DNA from: Sphingomonas kyeonggiensis
GTDB lineage: Bacteria > Pseudomonadota > Alphaproteobacteria > Sphingomonadales > Sphingomonadaceae
Length of the DNA stretch: 64,000 nucleotides
Direction: 5' to 3'
Assembly (NCBI RefSeq): GCF_030812785.1
Contig: NZ_JAUSTJ010000001.1
Coordinates: forward strand, 1,845,348 to 1,909,347
Part shown: positions 42,271 to 51,217 of the stretch, one piece after another
Layout: every line of letters starts with the position of its first letter
Numbering within the stretch: position 1 is the stretch's first letter
Made by a program: the position numbers and the translations under genes
Notes under the pieces: model-generated
Seen by the model: only the letters and a program-made list of their open reading frames with translations
The model's database searches: none
Told to the model about the DNA's origin: nothing

Positions 42271-43812
42271 TTAATGGGTGCCGGGGACCGGCGGGTCCAG
42301 TTCCTCATAGGCCTGGTGCTCGGGCACATCGACGATGCCGCGGCCGACATGGCTGCGCGAGCGGCTGTAGCCGAAATAGACCAGCAGGCCGATCGCCGCC
42401 CAGATCAGGAAGAGGATGATGCTCTTGTGATCGAGGCTGACGAACAGATAGAGGCAGCCCAGGATCGCGAACGGCGCGGTGACGTATACCAGCGGCGTCT
42501 TGAACGGGCGCTTGCGGGTCGGGTCGGTCTTGCGGATCACCATCACGGCGATCGACACCGCGGCGAAGGCGAACAGCGTGCCCGAGTTGGAGATGTTGGC
42601 AAGCTGGCCGACCGGGAAGAAGGCCGCGAACAGCGCCACCGCGATGCCGGTGATGATCGTGATCACGTGCGGCGTGTTGTAGGTCGGGTGGATCTTCGAG
42701 AAGGCGGCGGGGAGCAGGCCGTCGCGGCTCATCACGAAGAAGATGCGGGTCTGGCCGAACATCATCATCAGGATGACCGAAGGCAGCGCCAGGCCGGCGG
42801 CGAGGCCGAGCAGGTTGCCGATCTGCGGCCAGCCGATCTCGCGCAGGGTGAAGGCGAGCGCTTCCTTCGAGCAGACGACGTCCTTGAAGCCTTCGGCGGC
42901 GCGCGTGGCGCACTGGGCGGCAAGCTCGCGGCTGCCCGGCTCGAGCGCATGGCCGGCGGCATCGACCACCGGCTGGCTGCTGAGGCCCGGGGCGCCGATC
43001 ACGCCGGCGGCGACGAGCAGGTAGAAGATGGTGCAGATGGCGAGCGAGCCGATCAGGCCGATCGGCATGTTGCGCTGCGGGTTCTTGGTCTCCTCGGCCG
43101 CGGTGGAGACCGCGTCGAAGCCGACATAGGCGAAGAAGATCGACGCCGCCGCCATCGAGACGCCGATGATGCCCGTCGGGGCGAAGGGCGAGAACTGCGC
43201 GCCGTTCATCACCGGCACGGCCAGCACGATGAACACGGTGAGCGCGGTGATCTTGATCGTGACCAGGATGGCGTTGACCGTGGCGCTCTCCTTGGTGCCG
43301 ATGACCAGCAGCCAGGTGACCAGCGCGGCGATCAGCATCGCGGGCAGGTTGATCAGGCCGCCGTCGAACGGTCCGGTGACCAGCGAGGCGGGTATGTCGA
43401 TATGGAAAGTATGCTCGATCAGGCCGATCACATAGCCGGACCAGCCGACCGAGACCGCGCCCGCGGCGACCGCATATTCGAGGATGAGGGCCCAGCCGAC
43501 CATCCAGGCGATCAACTCGCCCATCACGGCATAGCTATAGGTATAGGCCGAGCCCGAGACCGGGACCATCGAGGCCATTTCGGCGTAGCAGAGTGCGGCG
43601 AAGGCGCAGACCACGCCGGCGATGATGAACGAGATCATCATGCCGGGGCCGGCCTTTTGCGCGGCTTCGGCGGTAAGAACGAAAATGCCGGTGCCGATCA
43701 CCGCGCCGATGCCGAGCATGGTGAGCTGAAACGCTCCCAGCGACCGGTGGAGCGATTTTTTCTCGGCGGTGGCCAGGATGGCATCGAGTGGCTTTACGCG
43801 CCCGAAGATCAT
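42271..43812 (-). CDS. APC-family amino acid permease (cationic transporter type)
   Basis: A 513-residue permease with about 12 helices. The first helix holds the APC substrate motif GIGAVIGTGIFVLTA. LGAFQLTMLGIGAVI, AALCYAEMASMVPVSGSAYTY and FFAYVGFDAVSTAAEETKNPQRNMP are the conserved blocks of cationic amino acid transporters (YfnA/CAT type). A periplasmic loop near 255-300 carries two cysteines. It imports amino acids by proton coupling. Single gene, convergent with the kinase gene. Confidence 0.93.
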   Translation of the reverse strand: MIFGRVKPLDAILATAEKKSLHRSLGAFQLTMLGIGAVIGTGIFVLTAEAAQKAGPGMMISFIIAGVVCAFAALCYAEMASMVPVSGSAYTYSYAVMGELIAWMVGWALILEYAVAAGAVSVGWSGYVIGLIEHTFHIDIPASLVTGPFDGGLINLPAMLIAALVTWLLVIGTKESATVNAILVTIKITALTVFIVLAVPVMNGAQFSPFAPTGIIGVSMAAASIFFAYVGFDAVSTAAEETKNPQRNMPIGLIGSLAICTIFYLLVAAGVIGAPGLSSQPVVDAAGHALEPGSRELAAQCATRAAEGFKDVVCSKEALAFTLREIGWPQIGNLLGLAAGLALPSVILMMMFGQTRIFFVMSRDGLLPAAFSKIHPTYNTPHVITIITGIAVALFAAFFPVGQLANISNSGTLFAFAAVSIAVMVIRKTDPTRKRPFKTPLVYVTAPFAILGCLYLFVSLDHKSIILFLIWAAIGLLVYFGYSRSRSHVGRGIVDVPEHQAYEELDPPVPGTH

Positions 43813-44006
43813 GGATGGTCCCCTCTACGGCGGTGTATCCCGCCGCCCCGTTTGGATGAAAGCGCGGAGCCTAGCCGCAAAACCGGTGGAGGCAATGCTT
43901 TAGTGGCCGAAAGCGCGGCTTTAGCGCAGGAATACGTCGAGCCGTGGGGCGCTGGCGCACGGAAATCCTGGAAATGGCGTCGCCATGGCCGGTTTCCGGC
44001 ACCGGA

Positions 44007-44336
44007 TCAGTGCGGTGCGGCCCTGGAGAAGAGGTTCATCACCAGCACCCCGGCGATGATCAGCGCCATGCCGAGCATGGCCGGCAGGTCGAGCTTCTGC
44101 CCCTGGAACAACCAGGCGATCGCCGCGATCAGTACGATGCCGACGCCCGACCAGATCGCATAGGCGATGCCGGTCGGTATCTCGCGCAGGGTGAGCGAGA
44201 GGAAATAGAAGGCGACCGCATAGCCGAGGATCGTGACTGCCGAGGGGATCAGCCGGGTGAACCCCTCGGACTGCTTCATGAACGAAGTCGCGGTGACCTC
44301 GGCGACGATCGCGATGGCGAGGTTGAGATAGCGCAT
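44007..44336 (-). CDS. Small multidrug resistance (SMR) family transporter
   Basis: A 109-residue four-helix protein. Glu13 in [14 protein letters not shown] is the essential proton/substrate-binding glutamate (Glu14 of EmrE). [17 protein letters not shown] holds the conserved Trp and Gly-Val-Gly packing motif. It works as an antiparallel dimer, exporting quaternary ammonium compounds or guanidinium. No guanidine riboswitch is seen upstream. The start at 44336 follows a weak ribosome-binding site. Confidence 0.92.
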   Translation of the reverse strand: MRYLNLAIAIVAEVTATSFMKQSEGFTRLIPSAVTILGYAVAFYFLSLTLREIPTGIAYAIWSGVGIVLIAAIAWLFQGQKLDLPAMLGMALIIAGVLVMNLFSRAAPH

Positions 44337-44389
44337 GGCCTGCTGGCAAGCAGGCTGCGGCGCCTTTTGCAAGCCTGCCGGATCCGGGC

Positions 44390-45106
44390 TCAGTCGTGCG
44401 TCTGCACTTCCCAGCTCGCGTGCAGCACGGTGCGGGTCTTGGCGAGATGCGCGACGATTGCGTCGAGATCGGCATCGACCGCGCCGGTGCTGATCAGGGT
44501 CGCCCGGATCTCGACCAGGTCCTCGGCGCGCTCGAGGATCTCGGTATCGGCCACGGGATAGCGCATCAGCTCGAGGTGATCGACGAGCGTATCGCGCAAT
44601 GCCGATGCATTGGCCGGGTTTGCGGTGAGCGTGACCGAATAGGTCGCCTCCAGCGCGCCGCCGGCCAGCGGGATGCGGTTGATCGCGTTGACGATGGGAC
44701 GCAGCAAAGTGTTGCCGACCACCACGAATATGGTGAGCGTCGCGGCCTCGGCGGCCATGTCGGTTCCGGCACAGGCCCCCACCGCCGCCGAGCACCAGAG
44801 CGTGGCCGCGGTATTGAGGCCGCGGACGTTCATGCCTTCCTTCATGATCACGCCCGCGCCGAGGAAGCCGATCCCCGAGACGGTGTAGGAGATCACCCGC
44901 ACCGCCTCGACATCGCCGGCGAGCCGCTGGGCGAGATCGACGAACGCCGCGGCGCCCAGGGCGACCAGCGCGTTGGTGCGCAGGCCGGCGGTGCGCTGGC
45001 GATACTGGCGCTCGGCGCCGATCAGCGCGCCCAACACCAGCGCGAGCGCATAGCTGACCAGCGTGTCGAGATAGGCGGCCAGATGGAAGGTGTGGAGGAA
45101 ATGCAT
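44390..45106 (-). CDS. MgtC/SapB-family membrane protein
   Basis: A 238-residue protein. The N-terminal membrane domain has [29 protein letters not shown] (in pieces), including GxERxxxxxxAGLRT, and [16 protein letters not shown] with [12 protein letters not shown], all hallmarks of MgtC. A soluble ACT-like C-terminal domain follows (~155-238). I use ATG 45106. Members affect magnesium homeostasis and survival at low Mg2+ or inhibit ATP synthase; the role here is unknown. Confidence 0.9.
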   Translation of the reverse strand: MHFLHTFHLAAYLDTLVSYALALVLGALIGAERQYRQRTAGLRTNALVALGAAAFVDLAQRLAGDVEAVRVISYTVSGIGFLGAGVIMKEGMNVRGLNTAATLWCSAAVGACAGTDMAAEAATLTIFVVVGNTLLRPIVNAINRIPLAGGALEATYSVTLTANPANASALRDTLVDHLELMRYPVADTEILERAEDLVEIRATLISTGAVDADLDAIVAHLAKTRTVLHASWEVQTHD

Positions 45107-45132
45107 GACGGCCCCCGAGCCGGTGCTTCCTG

Positions 45133-45510
45133 CTAGCGCGACAGCATCGGACCGAGCTGGCGGCCGGCGAAGATATGGACATGGAGGTGCGGAACCTCCT
45201 GGTGCGCGTTGGTGCCGGTATTGGCGAGCAGCCGGTAGCCGGGCTTCACCAGGCCCGCCTCGCGCGCGACATGGCCGACGGCGCGGACGAAGCCGGCGAT
45301 CTCGGCGTCGCTCGCCTTGGCCGAAAAATCGTCCCACGACACATAGGGGCCCTTGGGGATCACCAGGATGTGATGCGGCGCCTGCGGGTTGATGTCGTGG
45401 AAGGCGAGGGCGAATTCGTCCTCGAACACCTTCTTCGACGGGATATCGCCGCGCAGGATTTTCGCGAAGATGTTCTGGTCGTCATAAGGCTGGGTGGCGT
45501 CGATGGGCAT
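45133..45510 (-). CDS. HIT-family nucleotide hydrolase
   Basis: A 125-residue histidine-triad protein of the HINT type. The catalytic motif is HLHVHIFAG near residues 108-116. [17 protein letters not shown] at the N terminus is conserved in HINT proteins. It hydrolyses AMP-lysine, AMP-NH2 or similar adenylates in the cytosol. It is the last gene in the hisE-side group and is separated from hisE by a repeat. Confidence 0.93.
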   Translation of the reverse strand: MPIDATQPYDDQNIFAKILRGDIPSKKVFEDEFALAFHDINPQAPHHILVIPKGPYVSWDDFSAKASDAEIAGFVRAVGHVAREAGLVKPGYRLLANTGTNAHQEVPHLHVHIFAGRQLGPMLSR

Positions 45511-45516
45511 GTTCTT

Positions 45517-45627
45517 CCCCTTCCGCTTGCGGGAGGGATTAGGGGAGGGGCTGTCCTCCCGCCTGCCGCATCGTTTGGAAGGTCACATGCCCTCCCCCGG
45601 CCCCTCCCGCAAGCGGAAGGGGGGGCG
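45517..45627. repeat. Palindromic repeat, family C (CTTCCGCTTGCGGGAGGG type)
   Basis: Arms CCCTTCCGCTTGCGGGAGGG and CCCTCCCGCAAGCGGAAGGG are reverse complements, with ATTAGGGGAGGGGC / GCCCTCCCCCGGCCCC inside. A second copy is at 48691, also between his genes. Confidence 0.85.
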
Positions 45628-45629
45628 TA

Positions 45630-45947
45630 TCAGGCAGGCCGGCTCGCCTTTTCCTCGATCCCCGAAACCCCTTCGCGGCGGGCCAGTTCGGCGCGGATGT
45701 CGTCCAGCCCCAAGCCGGCATCGGCGAGCAGCACGAGCAGGTGGAAGACCAGGTCGGCGGCTTCCTTGGTCAGTTCCTCGCGGTCGTCCTGGATCGCGGC
45801 GATCACCGTCTCGGTGGCTTCCTCGCCCAGCTTCTGCGCGATCTTGGCGCGGCCGCGATGCGTCAGCTTGGCGACATAGGAGCTGTCCGGGCTCGCGGTG
45901 CGGCGCGCGCGGATGGTCTGTTCGAGGATGTCGAGCGGATCGGCCAT
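45630..45947 (-). CDS. hisE: Phosphoribosyl-ATP pyrophosphatase
   Basis: A 105-residue all-alpha MazG-like enzyme for the second step of histidine synthesis, cleaving PR-ATP to PR-AMP. LDILEQTIRARR, SYVAKL, and KIAQKLGEEATETVIAA with the metal-binding Glu-Glu-x-x-E pattern are visible, then LTKEAADLVFHLLVLL. It is a separate HisE, not fused to HisI. It lies downstream of hisF with a small gene in between; hisI is not in the window. Confidence 0.95.
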   Translation of the reverse strand: MADPLDILEQTIRARRTASPDSSYVAKLTHRGRAKIAQKLGEEATETVIAAIQDDREELTKEAADLVFHLLVLLADAGLGLDDIRAELARREGVSGIEEKASRPA

Positions 45948-45992
45948 GGCTCCCGGCTGCGGGAGGCGCGCGCCGCTGTCAATCCTGCGCCG

Positions 45993-46196
45993 TCAGTCTT
46001 TGGGCGATGTCTTGCGGAAGCGGGCGCGCAGCTGGCGCCGCACGAACCAGATGCCGCCGGCGGCGCAGGCGGCGAGCGCCAGATCCGAAAGCTCGGGCAT
46101 CGAGCGGCTGCCCGCGCGGCCGGTATGCGGCGGCTCGTCGGCGGCGAAAGCCGGGATCGCGGCGAGCAGGGCCAGGGGCAGGAGAGCGGTGCGCAT
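45993..46196 (-). CDS. Small membrane protein with PEP-CTERM-like tail
   Basis: A 67-residue protein: signal peptide (1-18, ending AFA), a short linker, then SMPELSDLALAACAAGGIWF followed by VRRQLRARFRK. The Pro-Glu motif, hydrophobic helix and arginine cluster resemble a PEP-CTERM sorting signal, but the mature part before it is only ~16 residues, so it may just be a small two-helix membrane protein. It lies between hisE and hisF on the same strand. Function unknown. Confidence 0.6.
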   Translation of the reverse strand: MRTALLPLALLAAIPAFAADEPPHTGRAGSRSMPELSDLALAACAAGGIWFVRRQLRARFRKTSPKD

Positions 46197-46291
46197 GGGC
46201 GGGACCCTAGGCGCAAAGCACCGACAAAGCGTTAATCAGGGTCCGTGCTGGTCGCGAGCAAGCCGCTTGCCGTTCGCACTGACCCTCACCC

Positions 46292-46321
46292 CGGTCTCCC
46301 CGGCTTTCGCCGGGGTCGACC
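46292..46321. repeat. Short palindrome, family D
   Basis: CCCCGGCTTTCGCCGGGG forms a stem with TTTC loop; GGTC on the left and GACC on the right extend it. It lies in the gap between the small membrane protein gene and hisF. Confidence 0.65.
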
Positions 46322-46356
46322 ACCCCTCTCCCGCAAAAGCGGTAGAGGGGGAGTGG

Positions 46357-47115
46357 TTAGCTGCGAACCGGAATCCCCGCCGCGGCCAGCGCGGCGTGCG
46401 CGTCGGCGATGCTGGCCTCGCCGAAATGGAAGATCGAGGCGGCGAGGACGGCGCTGGCATGGCCCTGGGTGATGCCGTCGACCAGATGCTGGAGATTGCC
46501 GACGCCGCCCGAGGCGACCACCGGCACGGTCACCTGGTCGGCGATCGTGCGGATCAGCTCGAGGTCATAGCCGTCCTTGGTGCCGTCGCGGTCCATCGAG
46601 GTGATCAGCAGCTCGCCGGCGCCGAGATGGGCGAGGGCGATGGCGTGCGTGACCGCGTCGATGCCGGTCGGCTTGCGGCCGCCATGGGTGAAGACTTCCC
46701 AGCCATTGGCGCTGCGGCGGGCATCGACCGAGGCGACGACGCACTGGCTGCCCATCTTCTCGGCGATCTCGGCGACGACCTCGGGACGGGTGACGGCGGC
46801 GCTGTTGACCGCGACCTTGTCCGCGCCGGCGAGGAGGAGCGCGCGGGCATCCTCGACGCTGCGCACCCCGCCGCCGACGGTGAGCGGCATGAAGCAGACC
46901 TCGGCGGTGCGGCGGACGACGTCGAGGATCGTGCCGCGCGCCTCGTGGCTGGCGGTGATGTCGAGGAAGCAGAGCTCGTCGGCGCCGGCGACGTCATAGG
47001 CACGGGCCTGCTCGACGGGGTCGCCGGCATCGATCAGGTCGACGAAGTTGACGCCCTTGACGACGCGGCCGTTCGCCACGTCGAGGCAGGGGATGACGCG
47101 GGCGCGGACGGTCAT
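46357..47115 (-). CDS. hisF: Imidazole glycerol phosphate synthase, cyclase subunit
   Basis: A 252-residue (beta/alpha)8 barrel. [19 protein letters not shown] contains the catalytic Asp near residue 11, and [10 protein letters not shown] the second near 130. The two phosphate sites lie in [12 protein letters not shown] and [13 protein letters not shown] (in pieces). With HisH it converts PRFAR plus ammonia to IGP and AICAR. HisH is encoded upstream, beyond hisA. A long inverted repeat separates it from hisA. Confidence 0.97.
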   Translation of the reverse strand: MTVRARVIPCLDVANGRVVKGVNFVDLIDAGDPVEQARAYDVAGADELCFLDITASHEARGTILDVVRRTAEVCFMPLTVGGGVRSVEDARALLLAGADKVAVNSAAVTRPEVVAEIAEKMGSQCVVASVDARRSANGWEVFTHGGRKPTGIDAVTHAIALAHLGAGELLITSMDRDGTKDGYDLELIRTIADQVTVPVVASGGVGNLQHLVDGITQGHASAVLAASIFHFGEASIADAHAALAAAGIPVRS

Positions 47116-47122
47116 GCGGTTT

Positions 47123-47347
47123 TCTCGCGCAACGACGCGACGACGCGACGAAGAAGAAGAGATTGGTTCGCGCGGAGGCGCGGAGGCGCGGAGGGGGCAG
47201 GCTGCGTTGCGGCGTCAGCCGCTATAACTGGCGCAGCACGCTTGGCGCGCGGCTGCTGTGAGAGGCCGCTGGCGCGGCTGATCAATATCTCCGCGCCTCC
47301 GCGTCTCCGCGCGAACAAAATTGTCGCGTCGTCGCGTCGTTGCGCGG
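47123..47347. repeat. Large inverted repeat between hisF and hisA
   Basis: The left arm (about 47123-47193) and right arm (about 47287-47347) are near-perfect reverse complements: GCGCAACGACGCGACGACGC with GCGTCGTCGCGTCGTTGCGC, and GTTCGCGCGGAGGCGCGGAG with CTCCGCGTCTCCGCGCGAAC. The left arm has an extra AGAAGAAGA stretch. A ~95-base centre lies between. The open frame across it (47112-47354) encodes low-complexity sequence and looks spurious. Such an element could fold in the his mRNA. Confidence 0.85.
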
Positions 47348-47350
47348 ACA

Positions 47351-48100
47351 TCATGCCCGGCCCACTTCGATCGCCCAGGCGAGGTCGAGGCGGCCGTCAT
47401 AGAGGGCGCGGCCAGTGATCACGCCTTCGACGCCGTCGACGACATGCGGGCGCAGCGCATGGATGTCGGCGATGTCGGTGACGCCGCCGCTGGCGATGAC
47501 CGGAATCGAGACGGCCCGGGCAAGCGCCACGGTCGCCTCGACATTGCAGCCCTTGAGCAGGCCGTCGCGGCCGACATCGGTGAACAGGAGCGCGGCGACG
47601 CCGGCATCCTCGAAGCGGCGGGCGAGATCGACCACCGCGACGTCCGACACGTCCGCCCAGCCGCGGGTGGCGACCAGCCCGTCGCGTGCATCGACCGCGA
47701 CGACGATGCGGCCGGGATTGTCGCGGGCGGCCTCGCGGACCAGGTCCGGGTTCTCCAGCGCGGCGGTGCCGATCACCACGCGCTGCACACCGAGATCGAG
47801 CCAGCGGTCGATCGACTCGCGGTTCCGGATGCCGCCGCCGAGCTGGATATGGCCGCCGAAGCCGCTCTCGAGGATCGATGCGACGGCGCCGCCATTGACC
47901 GATTCGCCGGCGAACGCGCCGTCCAGATCGACCACGTGCAGCCATTCGGCGCCGGCCTGGGCGAAGATCTCGGCCTGGGCGGCGGGGTTGTCGCCATAGA
48001 CGGTGGCGCGGTCCATATCGCCTTCGGCCAGGCGGACGACCTGGCCGCCCTTGAGGTCGATCGCGGGGAAGATGATCAGGCCATTGTCTACGGACGCCAC
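47351..48100 (-). CDS. hisA: ProFAR isomerase
   Basis: A 249-residue (beta/alpha)8 barrel that carries out the Amadori rearrangement before HisF/HisH. IIFPAIDLKGGQVVRL contains the catalytic Asp; VVAVDARDG the second. RVVIGTAALENPDLV and VIASGGVTDIADI are the phosphate sites. The start is GTG 48100, which overlaps the end of hisH by 13 bases. Residues ending IEVGRA are near the usual C terminus. Confidence 0.96.
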   Translation of the reverse strand: MASVDNGLIIFPAIDLKGGQVVRLAEGDMDRATVYGDNPAAQAEIFAQAGAEWLHVVDLDGAFAGESVNGGAVASILESGFGGHIQLGGGIRNRESIDRWLDLGVQRVVIGTAALENPDLVREAARDNPGRIVVAVDARDGLVATRGWADVSDVAVVDLARRFEDAGVAALLFTDVGRDGLLKGCNVEATVALARAVSIPVIASGGVTDIADIHALRPHVVDGVEGVITGRALYDGRLDLAWAIEVGRA

Positions 48101-48690
48101 TGGAGGAACCTTTCGACCAGCGCGATGCCGTAGCGCTGGCTCTTTTCGGGGTGGAACTGGACGCCGATCATGGTGTCCCGGCCGATCGCCGCGGTGACCG
48201 GGCCGCCATGGTCGGTGGTGGCCAGCACATGCTCGCCGGTGAAGGCGAAGCTGTGGAGGAAATAGGCCTCGCCCGGCTCGATCAGCGAGTGCGGGCTGGC
48301 GGGGATCACGTCGTTCCAGCCCATGTGCGGGACATGGACGCCCGGGGCTGGCGCGATCGCGCGGACGGTGCCGGGGATCCAGCCGAGGCCGGGGTGCGTG
48401 CCCATCTCTTCCCCCGCATCCGCCATCAGCTGCATGCCGACACAGACGCCGAGGAAGGGCGCGCCCTGCTGGCGGACGCGGGTGTTCAGCGCCTCGGTCA
48501 TGCCGGGGATGGCGCGCAGGCCCGCGGCGCAGGCGCCGAATGCGCCGACGCCGGGGAGGACGATGCGGTCGGCCTTGAGGACTGCCTCGGGATCGGCGGT
48601 GACGGCGATATCGCTCGCGCCCGCGGCCTTCAGCGCGTTGTGGACCGAATAGAGATTGCCCGCGCCGTAGTCGATGAGGGCGATGGTCAC
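48088..48690 (-). CDS. hisH: Imidazole glycerol phosphate synthase, glutaminase subunit
   Basis: A 200-residue class I glutamine amidotransferase. LIDYGAGNLYSVHNAL is the N-terminal signature; PFLGVCVGMQLM carries the nucleophile Cys, and GVQFHPEKSQ the His-Glu pair of the triad. It feeds ammonia to HisF. A family C repeat separates it from hisB. Confidence 0.97.
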   Translation of the reverse strand: MTIALIDYGAGNLYSVHNALKAAGASDIAVTADPEAVLKADRIVLPGVGAFGACAAGLRAIPGMTEALNTRVRQQGAPFLGVCVGMQLMADAGEEMGTHPGLGWIPGTVRAIAPAPGVHVPHMGWNDVIPASPHSLIEPGEAYFLHSFAFTGEHVLATTDHGGPVTAAIGRDTMIGVQFHPEKSQRYGIALVERFLQWRP

Positions 48691-48787
48691 ATTCCCCTCC
48701 CGCTTGCGGGAGGGGCTAGGGGAGGGCGTGTCGCGAGGAAGAGTTTACAGCCCCTCCCCCGACCCCTCCCGCAAGCGGAAGGGGAGC
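48691..48787. repeat. Palindromic repeat, family C
   Basis: CCCCTCCCGCTTGCGGGAGG at the left and CCCTCCCGCAAGCGGAAGGG at the right, as in the copy at 45517. It lies in the hisB-hisH gap of the same transcription unit. Confidence 0.85.
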
Positions 48788-48790
48788 TTT

Positions 48791-49378
48791 TCACAACACC
48801 CCCTTGGTGCTCGGCACCACGTCCGCCTTGCGCGGGTCGATCTCGACCGCTTCGCGCAGCGCGCGGGCCAGGCCCTTGAACGCGGCTTCGGCGATATGGT
48901 GGTTGTTGGTGCCGTAGAGCGTCTCGATGTGGAGCGTCACGCCCGCGGTCTGCGCGAAGCTGTGGAACCAGTGCTCGAACATCTCGGTGTCCATCTCGCC
49001 GAGGCGCTTCTGCGAGAACTCGGTCTTCCAGACGAGATAGGGGCGGCCGGAGATGTCGATGGCGACGCGGGTGAGCGTTTCGTCCATCGGCGACAGCGCG
49101 TCGGCGTAGCGGCGGATGCCCTTCTTGTCGCCGAGCGCCTTGAGGATCGCCTCACCGATCGCCAGGCCGGTGTCCTCCACCGTGTGGTGCTGGTCGATAT
49201 GGAGATCGCCCACCGTCTTCACTTCCATGTCGATCAGCGAATGACGGCTGAGCTGCTCGAGCATGTGATCGAAGAAGCCGATCCCGGTGGAGACGGAATA
49301 GGCTCCGGTACCGTCGAGGTTGACGGTGACGTCGACGGCGGTCTCGCTCGTCTTGCGGCTTACGGTGGCGGTGCGCAT
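48791..49378 (-). CDS. hisB: Imidazoleglycerol-phosphate dehydratase
   Basis: A 195-residue monofunctional IGP dehydratase without the phosphatase domain of enterobacterial His[21 protein letters not shown] and [18 protein letters not shown] are the two manganese-binding signatures, and a third, [16 protein letters not shown], lies near the C terminus. I use ATG 49378. It leads the his group here. It is divergent from sspB. Confidence 0.96.
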   Translation of the reverse strand: MRTATVSRKTSETAVDVTVNLDGTGAYSVSTGIGFFDHMLEQLSRHSLIDMEVKTVGDLHIDQHHTVEDTGLAIGEAILKALGDKKGIRRYADALSPMDETLTRVAIDISGRPYLVWKTEFSQKRLGEMDTEMFEHWFHSFAQTAGVTLHIETLYGTNNHHIAEAAFKGLARALREAVEIDPRKADVVPSTKGVL

Positions 49379-49449
49379 CGCGACCCCCATAACGAAGGTT
49401 GCCGCGCATGCAATCTTGACCGTGCGGCTCCTTGCGCTACCCAAGGGGC

Positions 49450-49935
49450 ATGACTGGCAACGTGCCCGATAGCCTGATTCCCTATGACGAGATCGTGCAG
49501 GAGGCCCTGCGCGCAGTCGTCGGCCGCGTGCTCGGCTCGGTTGCCGAGACGGGCAACCTGCCCGGCGGGCATCATTTCTACATCACCTTCAAGACGCATG
49601 CGCCGGGAGTCGACATCCCGCAGCGGCTGATCGACCGGTTCCCGGACGAGATGACCATCGTCCTGCAGCACCGTTTCTGGGACCTGAAGGTGGACGGCGA
49701 GAAATTCTCGGTGGGCCTGAGCTTCAACCAGATCCCGGCGATGCTCAACATCCCGTTCTCGGCGATCACCGGCTTCCACGATCCGGCGGTGAACTTCGAG
49801 CTGCGCTTCCAGGCGGCCGAGGGTGCCGAACAGGACGAGCCGCAGCACGAGGAAGCGGAGAATGACGGGCCGGCGGCAAAGCCGGTCGAGGACGGCTCGA
49901 ACGTCGTCTCGGTGGACTTCAAGCGGAAGAAGTGA
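49450..49935 (+). CDS. sspB: SspB-family ClpXP adaptor (alpha type)
   Basis: A 161-residue protein. [21 protein letters not shown] and [17 protein letters not shown] are features of the SspB-alpha family, which tethers ssrA-tagged or other substrates to Clp[20 protein letters not shown] and [12 protein letters not shown] follow. A charged flexible linker (~122-150) ends in [10 protein letters not shown], the likely ClpX-binding tail. It starts at ATG 49450, 71 bases from divergent hisB. Confidence 0.9.
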   Translation: MTGNVPDSLIPYDEIVQEALRAVVGRVLGSVAETGNLPGGHHFYITFKTHAPGVDIPQRLIDRFPDEMTIVLQHRFWDLKVDGEKFSVGLSFNQIPAMLNIPFSAITGFHDPAVNFELRFQAAEGAEQDEPQHEEAENDGPAAKPVEDGSNVVSVDFKRKK

Positions 49936-49971
49936 GGCGGCGCGCCGCGCAGGCGCACCGCCCCCAATGCC

Positions 49972-50241
49972 TCATTCGAGCGGATATTTGTTGCCGTCGC
50001 GGCAGATCGCCGTGGGTGTGTCGATCACATAGGGCGTCCAGGTGCCGAACAGCGTGCCGGCCTGTACGCCCTGCTGCGTGCACCGGTCGAGTTCGCGGCC
50101 GACCTGTTCGGTATAGCTGTCGTCGCTGAAATACTGATGGACGTAGAGGGTCTCGCCACCGGGCGCCGCGGCAGCGAGGGCGGGCAGCGTGGCGGTGGCC
50201 GCCACCGCGATCAGCGTGCGACGCATCGAGAGTCTGGACAT
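49972..50241 (-). CDS. Small secreted protein, DUF6289-like
   Basis: An 89-residue protein with a signal peptide (1-25, ending AAAA). The mature part has FSDDSYTEQVGREL, two cysteines and AICRDG near the end, resembling the DUF6289 family of small secreted proteins; I am not certain. GAGGAGAA lies 6 bases before the ATG. Convergent with sspB. The two cysteines could form one disulfide. Confidence 0.65.
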   Translation of the reverse strand: MSRLSMRRTLIAVAATATLPALAAAAPGGETLYVHQYFSDDSYTEQVGRELDRCTQQGVQAGTLFGTWTPYVIDTPTAICRDGNKYPLE

Positions 50242-50406
50242 GATTGTTCTCCTCGAAAAGCCTGTGTTCTCCGACGGATGCGACCCTTGTTTCCGTGCGG
50301 GCAGACTAGGAGGGCGATGCCGGCCGGGGCAATCGCGCGCGGAGGAGATTTAGCCCCGAAACGGGGATGCCTATGCGGCTGGCTTTAGCCATATGGGCGT
50401 GTGGTT

Positions 50407-50518
50407 CTTTCGGTTCCCCGGCGAAGGCCGGGGTCCAGTCTCGACGCACTATCGATGGAGCCGGAGCCTCACGAGCGACATTGCAACTGGGCCCCGGCCT
50501 TCGCCGGGGAACCGAAGG
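50407..50518. repeat. Inverted repeat, family D
   Basis: Arms CTTTCGGTTCCCCGGCGAAG and CTTCGCCGGGGAACCGAAGG are close reverse complements, around a ~50-base centre. It lies just after the PilZ gene. Confidence 0.8.
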
Positions 50519-50536
50519 TGGAGAGCCTTTGCTCTT

Positions 50537-51217
50537 TTACCCGTCGTTGGCGCTGGACGGGCGGAGCAGGCGGGCGCGCAGGTCCTGCATGGCTACGGAC
50601 TGGGCCGCGGCGCCGGGATCCTCGGCGCCGAGGATCGAGCCGAGATGCTCGAGGATCTGGCTGGCGCGATCGAGATTCTGCAGCGCCTCGAGATGCTGGG
50701 CGATGACGTGCGGGTCCTCGACCAGGCGCTCGCCCAGGCTGTTCAGCAGCTCGCGGACGTGGAAGACCTCCTCGACCAGCCGCTCGCCGAGATCGGCCAT
50801 GGCCGGTGCCGCGGGAGGCGGGGCAGGCTCTGCGGGCAGCACGGTGCCGCTGCGCACCGCTTCCTGGATCGCATCGACCCGGGCCTGGCCGCGATAGCCT
50901 TCGAAGCTGGCGACGCGGTTGCCCGAGATCCATTCGTCGACGGTGACGGCGCTGTGATCGAAGGCGACGCCGCAGCGGCCCTCGCTCTGCCAGACGACTC
51001 GGGCGGGGACCTCGATCTCGGCGCGGCGCAGCACCAGCGGGGTGCCGGCGCGCGGCAGCACCGAGCCGTCGAGCATCGCGCCGCCCTCGGAAAGGTTGCG
51101 GATGCGCACCGCCACCTTCAGCGCATCGGCTTCGATCGCGGCCGCCAGGAACAGGTTCTTGCGCGGCGCGCGCTCCTGCGATCCGTGGGAAGTGGGAAGA
51201 TGTGCGCCGGCGTGCAT
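50537..51217 (-). CDS. PilZ-domain protein with long C-terminal extension
   Basis: A 226-residue protein. The N-terminal ~105 residues form a PilZ domain: RIRNLSEGGAML contains the NxSxxG motif, followed by the strands of the barrel (PARVVWQSEGRCGVAF). The RxxxR motif is only partly present (QERAPRKN), so cyclic-di-GMP binding is uncertain. A Pro/Ala-rich linker and a helical C-terminal part (~138-226) with LGERLVEEVFHVRELLNSLGERL-like repeats follow. Cytosolic; partner unknown. Confidence 0.82.
   Translation of the reverse strand: MHAGAHLPTSHGSQERAPRKNLFLAAAIEADALKVAVRIRNLSEGGAMLDGSVLPRAGTPLVLRRAEIEVPARVVWQSEGRCGVAFDHSAVTVDEWISGNRVASFEGYRGQARVDAIQEAVRSGTVLPAEPAPPPAAPAMADLGERLVEEVFHVRELLNSLGERLVEDPHVIAQHLEALQNLDRASQILEHLGSILGAEDPGAAAQSVAMQDLRARLLRPSSANDG

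Noticed and set aside
42163..44163. 666-codon open frame on the plus strand
   Set aside because: Antisense to the amino acid permease gene; highly charged low-complexity translation.
44337..44389. Guanidine riboswitch before the SMR gene
   Set aside because: The short upstream region lacks the ACGG/ACGR loops and paired stems of the known guanidine classes.
47112..47354. 80-residue ORF on the minus strand between hisF and hisA
   Set aside because: It is read entirely from the long inverted repeat (RRGGAE / SAPPRLRAN patterns) and is likely spurious.
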